Positions 57,208 through 64,000 of a DNA stretch of 64,000 nt are shown here, piece by piece (position 1 is the first letter of the stretch; every line of letters starts with the position of its first letter). A model generated the notes under the pieces. It searched no databases. It saw only the letters and a program-made list of their open reading frames with translations, and was not told the DNA's origin. The stretch comes from Alphaproteobacteria bacterium (GTDB lineage: Bacteria > Pseudomonadota > Alphaproteobacteria > Micavibrionales > Micavibrionaceae), in the NCBI GenBank assembly GCA_030427385.1, contig JAUHWR010000001.1, positions 1,732,042 through 1,796,041 on the forward strand, written 5' to 3'. The position numbers were made by a program, and so were the translations under genes.

Positions 57208-60200
57208 CTAAGCAATACTTTGCTTGGCATCTGAATAAGCGCGCTGGATCTTTTCCAAAAGATCCGGCGCTTTTTTTCCGTCCTCGAATTTAATATCCTT
57301 TTCCAAGGCGGCGGCCAGATCATGAATGTAAGAAAGCGCAAAATTACCCGCCATCCCTTTTAATTCATGCGCCCGTAAATTAACTTCATGCAAATCCCCA
57401 CCCTGAAGCGAGACGTCCAAATCTGTTAAAATTTCTCCGGTTTTTTCAAATACATTCTCTAATAATTCGCGCACCTTCGGTTCTCCCAATGTATCCACCA
57501 AAGATGTAATCATGGGTTTATCAAAAATATCTTCCCGCCAGACAGTTTCTGTTTTTTGTTGTGGGGGGACATCATTTTCGCGGCTCTTCTCATCCGCAGC
57601 GGGTTTTACAGGCTCATCCTTTTTCGCAAGACGCTCAATCTCTTCCAATTGTTTCAATAAAGGTGCTTTATCCTCACTTGAAAAATTCTTCTCAACAACC
57701 TTGTCTAATGATGGCGGCGCCTCACGGGGCGATGATGGCGGCGCGGCGGGGGGCGCACTTGCCTCCTCCTCAAATTCAAACTCACTAATCACGCGCTCTA
57801 AATCCTCTGGCATGACCGGCTTATTTAAAATGGCCGCCAATTGCGCATTCGTCAGACCGGTTTCTTCCACCGATACACGGTGACCCGTCAATAAAACGGC
57901 TTTCTTGATGGAATATTCGGGATCATCATACATAATTTTTATGGCTTCCGGCCCGCTCATACCCGGCAATTCCCAATCCATAAAGACCACATCATATGTT
58001 TGATCTTTTAATAAAATCATCGCATCTTCGGCATTGTCACATGCCGTTACCTGATGCCCCTGTTTCTTTAAGAACGCTTCAATCACCTGTTGTGAAACCA
58101 AATTATCTTCCACCACCATAATTGTCAGACCCGCAGAATTCTCCACAATTTGATCTTCATACTTATTCACGTAAGAAAACTTATTCTCATCCTCGTCTTC
58201 TGTAGGATCATCCGGCGTTTCAATATCCAATCTGACGTCCGTATTTTCGGACGTTACTTTTGTATAGTTTAATTTCTCATACTCTGTTGTTCTGCTTTCG
58301 GCGATGACGGGCAGATTAATGATAAAGCGGCTCCCTTTACCTTGCTCACTCTCAACGGAAATGTCCCCGCCCATTAATTCAATTAAACGTTGGCATATCG
58401 CTAACCCTAACCCAGATCCCCCATATTTACCGGCTATAGAGCGATCGGCCTGAGAAAAAGGATTGAATAAATCTTCAATGGCATCGGCGGCAATACCAAT
58501 GCCCGTATCTTCGATAATAATGGCGATAACATCCACAGCGCCCTCGCCTGTTTCTGCATCTTCTAAACGATTTCCATCATTAATTTTAATGATGACGCCG
58601 CCTTTTTCCGTGAATTTAATCGCATTACCCAATAAATTAAGCAAAACTTGGCGTAATCGGGATGGATCCCCCTGAAATGTTAGCGGCACATCGGGCGCAA
58701 TTTCCAAATCCAGATAGATATCTTTGTTCTGTGCATGACCCGCCATTAACGTTGCGGTGCTTTGGACCACATTTTTAACATCAAACAATGTTTTTTCCAG
58801 GCTCATTTTCCCGGTTTCAATTTTTTCAAAGTCCAAAATATCATTCAGCAGCATAGTCATGGATTCACCCGATTCCATGATTGATCTTGCATATTTCTTT
58901 TGATCTGATGATAGGGGGGTATCCATCAATAACCTTATCAGCCCCATAATACCGGTCATCGGGGTGCGGATTTCATGACTAATCACCGCCAAAAACGCAG
59001 ATTTGGCACGGTTGGCTTCATCTGCGCTTTCCTTTGCCATCTGCATATCTTTACGGCGGCGTATGTCGATCTGTCTCAATTCGGCCATCATCTGGCGCTC
59101 GCGCTCAACTACGGTCAATAACCGGTTATATTCGCCTTCCTCTTCGGCATTTTTTAATTCCTTAATAGAGGTTGGCAAAACCGAGATATCGGCAAATGAT
59201 TTTTTCTGGATATCATTCGGCGTCGTCACCATTGACACAAATAGAAAAATCATCGCCGCGGATATTGCGGTATATGGCAAACCTACCGGGATAAAGGTTA
59301 TATCCAGCAATAAATAAAATCCGCTGGACATCATGGTAATTAAACACAGCGCAATCATAATCCAGCTGAGGCAATTCCACAGAGATGACTTATAACCATC
59401 TTGAAAAAACGCGATCGAGAGGATAATAAAACTTAAACAAAACAGAACACCAGGCACCAAAATTAATACAATATTCATTAAGCCAAAACTTTCCGGCAAA
59501 AATGACAAAATAATGCCGGCAATAATAATCAAAGAAAATGGCAGTCCAACAGAGAGCAGTTCACTTTTATCTTTGAATGTAATTTTATTTTGAAGAAACG
59601 TCCCCAAGGCCGCCGCCGTCATAATTAAAAATATGATCAACATATAAAAAACTTGTCCAAACCCCTCACTGATCAGAGGTTTCACAGATAAAGTAACAAA
59701 TACTATGTATAAGCAATATGTTATGAAATACGGCACATAGCGGATATTATTTAATGAAAATGTCAAAAACACCGACAGCCCCACACCCAATGCTAAAAAC
59801 AGGAATGCCTGCATTTTATCCTGCCGCGCGCCCTCAATCATATAAAACTGCTCTTGCGTTGAAATGCTTGGCGTTAAAACGAGTGGGAAAAAATCGGATG
59901 GGTCAATGTAAACCAAAATACGAATATCCTGATTTTTGGGAATAACAATTTTAAAATTGGGTTGTTCAATTTTAATGGCGGTATCTTTCCCCAGGCTTTC
60001 AGCCCCATAGAGCACCATATTTTCAATTGTGCCTTGGCTTTTGAACATGCTTTGGCTCAATGAAAAGATAAATTCTTCCTTATCCGATTCATTACGGATA
60101 TTCAATAATAACCAACTTGGCGATCCATCAGGGCCAAATCCTAATTTTTCATTTGAAAAAAAGCGCCGCTTTTCCCTTTGATCTTCATATAACTTAATTA

Positions 60201-60522
60201 CTTCATTTGCCGTCATCACTGATTTAGGATCCTGAATCATCGCAATATACGGGGCTATAGATACATTGGTTGTACTCTCTTTAATCACTAACTGGCGTTC
60301 CTGAGCCAGCGCCTCAGGGATATAGCAAATCATCATGAAGCATGAAAGAACAGCACAAAGGAAAAAAGCCCCAAAATAGGATCTATTTTGTGGCCTCATG
60401 CGTTTGGCGCTCGTCTGACGATTGTAAAACATAGTGATAAGGGCATCCAAAAGACTAAGTTGATTGTAACCTACCTCATCATCTTTCAAAAGAGTTACAA
60501 AAGAATGAAGAAATTTAAACAA
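57208..60522 (-). CDS. Hybrid histidine kinase (7TM-DISM sensor, HisKA/HATPase, REC, HPt)
   Basis: FLAVISHEIRTPMTGIMGLI; GLGLAICQRLIELMGG; DVVFMDWELPGMSGPEAI; HPt-like LRAHELKGMAGNF; N-terminal 7TM with extracellular domain. Confidence 0.93.
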   Translation of the reverse strand: MFKFLHSFVTLLKDDEVGYNQLSLLDALITMFYNRQTSAKRMRPQNRSYFGAFFLCAVLSCFMMICYIPEALAQERQLVIKESTTNVSIAPYIAMIQDPKSVMTANEVIKLYEDQREKRRFFSNEKLGFGPDGSPSWLLLNIRNESDKEEFIFSLSQSMFKSQGTIENMVLYGAESLGKDTAIKIEQPNFKIVIPKNQDIRILVYIDPSDFFPLVLTPSISTQEQFYMIEGARQDKMQAFLFLALGVGLSVFLTFSLNNIRYVPYFITYCLYIVFVTLSVKPLISEGFGQVFYMLIIFLIMTAAALGTFLQNKITFKDKSELLSVGLPFSLIIIAGIILSFLPESFGLMNIVLILVPGVLFCLSFIILSIAFFQDGYKSSLWNCLSWIMIALCLITMMSSGFYLLLDITFIPVGLPYTAISAAMIFLFVSMVTTPNDIQKKSFADISVLPTSIKELKNAEEEGEYNRLLTVVERERQMMAELRQIDIRRRKDMQMAKESADEANRAKSAFLAVISHEIRTPMTGIMGLIRLLMDTPLSSDQKKYARSIMESGESMTMLLNDILDFEKIETGKMSLEKTLFDVKNVVQSTATLMAGHAQNKDIYLDLEIAPDVPLTFQGDPSRLRQVLLNLLGNAIKFTEKGGVIIKINDGNRLEDAETGEGAVDVIAIIIEDTGIGIAADAIEDLFNPFSQADRSIAGKYGGSGLGLAICQRLIELMGGDISVESEQGKGSRFIINLPVIAESRTTEYEKLNYTKVTSENTDVRLDIETPDDPTEDEDENKFSYVNKYEDQIVENSAGLTIMVVEDNLVSQQVIEAFLKKQGHQVTACDNAEDAMILLKDQTYDVVFMDWELPGMSGPEAIKIMYDDPEYSIKKAVLLTGHRVSVEETGLTNAQLAAILNKPVMPEDLERVISEFEFEEEASAPPAAPPSSPREAPPSLDKVVEKNFSSEDKAPLLKQLEEIERLAKKDEPVKPAADEKSRENDVPPQQKTETVWREDIFDKPMITSLVDTLGEPKVRELLENVFEKTGEILTDLDVSLQGGDLHEVNLRAHELKGMAGNFALSYIHDLAAALEKDIKFEDGKKAPDLLEKIQRAYSDAKQSIA

Positions 60523-61197
60523 TTATGCTTTGGCGCGATGTGCATTTTTCTCCGCCCAGGCATCCGGATCATTTAAAAACGATTCAACCTCGCCTAAAGT
60601 CTCATTGTCGAAATAAGATAATTCTTTAGCCACGGCTAAAACATCCCACCAAGTCGCCAATTGATGCAGAGTTACGCCCATTGCTTTATTATTTTCTTCG
60701 CTGGCTGCCATAATGCCATAATGAAAAACTACGAAGGCATGTTCAACAATTGTGCCCGCTTCGCGTAAGGCATTGATAAAAATCTTTTTGCTGCCGCCAT
60801 CGGTTTGTAGGTCCTCTACCAGCAAGACTTTTTTCTGCTGATCATCTTCATTAATATGCCCCTCGATTTGGGCCATACGTCCAAAACCTTTCGGTTTTTT
60901 ACGCACGTACAGCATCGGCTTCTCCAGCCTTTCTGCTAAAAAAGCCGCGTACGGGATACCGGCCGTTTCACCGCCCGCCACGTAATCAATCTGATCCGCT
61001 CCAATTTGCTCACGCAACATATCTGTGGCATGCGCCATTAATGTGCCGCGTTCTTTGGGAAACGCAATCAAGCGGCGAATATCAACATATACCGGTGATA
61101 CACGACCAGAGGTAAATATAAATGGCTCTTTCGCATTAAATAAAACCGATTTGGTATCTAGCAAAATTTTAGCGGTATCTTGTGCAATCTGGTTCAT
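60523..61197 (-). CDS. pyrE: Orotate phosphoribosyltransferase
   Basis: FTSGRVSPVYVDIRRLIAFPKER; YVAGGETAGIPYAAFLAERL; KVLLVEDLQTDGGSKKIFINALREAG. Confidence 0.95.
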   Translation of the reverse strand: MNQIAQDTAKILLDTKSVLFNAKEPFIFTSGRVSPVYVDIRRLIAFPKERGTLMAHATDMLREQIGADQIDYVAGGETAGIPYAAFLAERLEKPMLYVRKKPKGFGRMAQIEGHINEDDQQKKVLLVEDLQTDGGSKKIFINALREAGTIVEHAFVVFHYGIMAASEENNKAMGVTLHQLATWWDVLAVAKELSYFDNETLGEVESFLNDPDAWAEKNAHRAKA

Positions 61198-61898
61198 GCG
61201 GCAATATCCTTATCATTATCATCTGTACGTACCATACTATAGAATGCGCCCATAATCCGCCCCAATGGCTCCCCGATGACCGGATTGGCACTTTGCCCAC
61301 GATAGATCGCCAATCTGCCCTCGCTTTTACGGCGGATCAGGAACGGATCGCCCGCACGCGCCGGACCATTCGGATCAACCAATAAAATATCGCCTTCTTG
61401 ATAATAAGGCGCAAAAGACGAATTGGTTATTTCCAGCGCCCATGCTTGCGGAGACAGGCTCGGCTGTCCATCTGGCATGGTAAAGAATGATAAATTAGAT
61501 CCCGCCGGAAAACCGGATTCATTGAATATTTCAGGGTCAGATGCCACGTCATCTTGCAATAACGGCAGTTTACGCAAATCGCTTTTAACGGGTGCGCTGA
61601 CCTGTTCCTGTATAACCGGTGCGGCTTCCTTAGCAGGGGCGGCAGGTTGTGTGCGTTCTGCGGCTTTTTCTTCCCCCATCAGCGCAATAAATTCGCTCAT
61701 CGTGGATTCAGTGGCCGCCAATACTTTTGAAATACTTTCTGTGGATGGCCATCTTGGCTTACCGTCCGGCGCTTTGCGTTTGCTTTTATTGAAACTTGTC
61801 GGATCCAGTCCCGCTGTTTTCGCCAGTCCTGATACCGAATATCCGTTGATACGTGCTAATTGATCAAGCGCGCCCCAGAGTTTTGAATGAGTAAACAT
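61194..61898 (-). CDS. HTH plus S24 LexA/CI-like transcriptional regulator
   Basis: HTH GLAKTAGLDPTSFNKSKR; S24-like SFAPYYQEGDILLVDPNGPARAGDPFLIRRKSEGRLAIYRG. Confidence 0.82.
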   Translation of the reverse strand: MFTHSKLWGALDQLARINGYSVSGLAKTAGLDPTSFNKSKRKAPDGKPRWPSTESISKVLAATESTMSEFIALMGEEKAAERTQPAAPAKEAAPVIQEQVSAPVKSDLRKLPLLQDDVASDPEIFNESGFPAGSNLSFFTMPDGQPSLSPQAWALEITNSSFAPYYQEGDILLVDPNGPARAGDPFLIRRKSEGRLAIYRGQSANPVIGEPLGRIMGAFYSMVRTDDNDKDIAA

Positions 61899-62170
61899 GA
61901 AAAGGAATATATACCCAGACAAAGCGCCTTGTAAAGATCTCAACCAGAAAATTTATTTTCCCTATCACGGTTTTTATCGCAAAATTATTTCAAAAATATG
62001 ACCCATCAATAGCATATTCATATTGATGGCATTAGATTCTAAAAAAATTGGCATTACGATTTTTCACGGAGAAAAAATATAAATTTATTTTATGACTTGA
62101 TCTAAAGTGAGCCGCTTAATCTGCGTTCATTTGATTGATCTCATGGGGAATTAACGCTATATGTGAAAGC

Positions 62171-63325
62171 ATGTTCACAACCATCAACGGTTACATCGCG
62201 CGCAATCTCTTTACCGCTCTTATTTTGATCGGCTTGGTTCTTGTGGCGATTATTTTTATGACACAATCCATTAAATTTTTGGAATTGGTTATTCGTGCGG
62301 GCGCAGCGGGCGGGACATTTTGGTTGCTTACTTTACTCGCGCTTCCTCGTTTTCTAGAGGTTATCCTGCCAATTTCCCTCGGTATTTCCGCGGTTTTTGT
62401 TTATTACCGCATGATGAGCGACCGCGAGCTGACCGTACTTCGCGCCAGCGGTTTTTCTCCAATGCGACTTGCCGGCCCGGCTCTGACTTTATCCGCCGGA
62501 CTGATTGTGTTTCTCTGGATCATGACATTCTGGCTCACCCCGCAAAGCATGCGTAAAATGGAATTTATGCAAAGTACGCTTAAGGCCGAGTTTTCCAATC
62601 TGCTATTTCAGGAAGGCATTTTTAATCGCTTTGGTAATGACATCACTTTTTTCATACGTGATCGCGCTGCCAGTGGTGAATTACGCGGCTTAATGATTCA
62701 TGATACCCGCGCGCGCAATCCTCATCCCGTTACCGTTACCGCCAAAAGTGGTAGAATTGAAACAACGCAGGATGGTAAAATTCAGATTGTGGTCTTCGAA
62801 GGTTCACGTCAGGATTATAACCCCGAAAATAAAATTTTGAACCGCTTGGATTTTGAACGCTATACCATTGACTTGCCGAGCGCGATCATAAAGAAAGACC
62901 GTTGGCTGGAAGCAGGTGAGCGCACTATATGGGATTTACTAACCCCGGATATGTCGAATGAAGAAGATTTAAAAAATCTCTCCTCTTTCCGTATTGAACT
63001 CCTAAGACGCGCCTTGGCGCCGCTCATATCTTTAAGCTTCCTATGTATGATCTTTCCCATCATGTTGCTCGGCCCGCAAGGACGCCAAGGGCTGGTGAAA
63101 CGTGTCACAATTGCGGGTATCAGCATCCTTATTTTGCAATCTCTGTTTTTGGCGGGTTTAAACTTTTCACGAAAGCACGAAATTATAGGCGGCGTTGCTA
63201 TGTTAATATGCATCTTTGCCCCAATTGCTGCGGGTCTGTTTACAATGAGCACGTTTGGTGAAAATTTACGGCGCAGCCTGTTTTTCACCTCAAAACCAAT
63301 CACCTATAAAGCGGCGGACTCATAA
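62171..63325 (+). CDS. lptF: LPS export permease LptF
   Basis: MFTTINGYIARNLFTALILIGLVLVAIIFMTQSIKFLELVIRAG; LPRFLEVILPISLGISAVFVYYRMMSDRELTVLRASGFSP. Confidence 0.93.
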   Translation: MFTTINGYIARNLFTALILIGLVLVAIIFMTQSIKFLELVIRAGAAGGTFWLLTLLALPRFLEVILPISLGISAVFVYYRMMSDRELTVLRASGFSPMRLAGPALTLSAGLIVFLWIMTFWLTPQSMRKMEFMQSTLKAEFSNLLFQEGIFNRFGNDITFFIRDRAASGELRGLMIHDTRARNPHPVTVTAKSGRIETTQDGKIQIVVFEGSRQDYNPENKILNRLDFERYTIDLPSAIIKKDRWLEAGERTIWDLLTPDMSNEEDLKNLSSFRIELLRRALAPLISLSFLCMIFPIMLLGPQGRQGLVKRVTIAGISILILQSLFLAGLNFSRKHEIIGGVAMLICIFAPIAAGLFTMSTFGENLRRSLFFTSKPITYKAADS

Positions 63326-63327
63326 AA

Positions 63328-64000
63328 ATGAAACATATGCTGCGCCCCTTTTCTTTTACGCTCGCCCAATATCTCTCAAAACGCTATCTGGTGACGTTGC
63401 TGTCTTTTCTGGGCATATTACTCGCCCTGATTTACATGATTGATATTATCGAACTGTTGCGCCGCGCGGGAAAGCAAGACAATGTCCCCTTAATCGTTGT
63501 CTTACAAATGGGATTGTTTAAATTACCTGACGTTGGACAAGTGATCTTACCCTTCGCTATTTTATTCAGCGGTATGTATACGTTTTGGGGACTGACCAAA
63601 CAATATGAGCTTGCGGTCATGCGGGCGGCGGGGTTGTCGGTCTGGCAATTTTTATTACCGATAATTATGGTCGGATTTTTATGCGGCGTGCTGCATGTTT
63701 CTCTGATTAATCCCCTCAGCACTCTATTACTAGACAGATTTGAACAATATGAAACCAAATATCTCGGCAGCCAGCGCCATCTGATTTCTGTCTTCCAAAG
63801 CGGCTTTTGGATACGTGAAAAAGAAACCAAAGCCGGCGAAGTGATTTTACATGCCGAAAAAATTAATCCGGAAAGCTGGCAATTACAAAACGTCATGGGT
63901 TTGGCATTTAACGAAACAAATTCCAATACCAGCCGTCTTGACGCCGAGCAGGCAAAACTCGAAGATGGTTATTGGTTATTTAAAAACGTTCATATCACAC
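63328..64000 (+). CDS. lptG: LPS export permease LptG (3' end outside window)
   Basis: Manual translation: MKHMLRPFSFTLAQYLSKRYLVTLLSFLGILLALIYMIDIIELLRRAGKQDN...; frame open to window end. Confidence 0.9.
   Translation, partial: MKHMLRPFSFTLAQYLSKRYLVTLLSFLGILLALIYMIDIIELLRRAGKQDNVPLIVVLQMGLFKLPDVGQVILPFAILFSGMYTFWGLTKQYELAVMRAAGLSVWQFLLPIIMVGFLCGVLHVSLINPLSTLLLDRFEQYETKYLGSQRHLISVFQSGFWIREKETKAGEVILHAEKINPESWQLQNVMGLAFNETNSNTSRLDAEQAKLEDGYWLFKNVHIT

Noticed and set aside
1-64000. CRISPR arrays, tRNA or rRNA genes
   Set aside because: No regularly spaced direct repeats and no tRNA/rRNA signature recognised in either strand.

Overview
This is a 64 kb window from an alphaproteobacterial chromosome. 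It carries mostly conserved housekeeping genes: pheT (5'-truncated), fadD-like, rpsB-tsf, mlaE, ssb, rdgB, hemW, pepA, rnpB, ctaB, guaA, ftsK, icd, nhaA, a SUV3-like helicase, ndk, a hybrid histidine kinase, pyrE, and lptF/lptG (3'-truncated). The main accessory feature is a ~15.7 kb cluster (about 16078-31815, minus strand) with a T7-type podovirus late-gene layout. Its order is two conserved hypotheticals, a small minor protein, portal, scaffold, major capsid, tail tubular A and B, an internal virion-like protein, a tail spike, a possible small terminase, TerL, lysin and holin. I see no integrase, repressor, polymerase, primase or att-like boundary. The cluster's first promoter carries two perfect alphaproteobacterial LexA boxes (GTTC-N7-GTTC) at 31877-31891 and 31913-31927. 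One overlaps the -35 element and the other covers the predicted +1. I read the cluster as an SOS-controlled, replication-less podovirus-like element, possibly a domesticated gene-transfer-agent-like particle. Opposite-strand cargo genes sit inside it, including a PilZ (c-di-GMP receptor) gene. Other points of note are three GGGGACAGTCACTTTT-type REP palindromes (two near the cluster ends), a divergent M32-like carboxypeptidase with an HExxxH motif, a tandem secreted paralog pair, an orphan Rap1a-like immunity protein, structured RNA candidates in the phage cluster, and an apparent CGTAC/GTACG sequence preference. No database searches were run; all assignments come from recognising protein and DNA motifs by eye.
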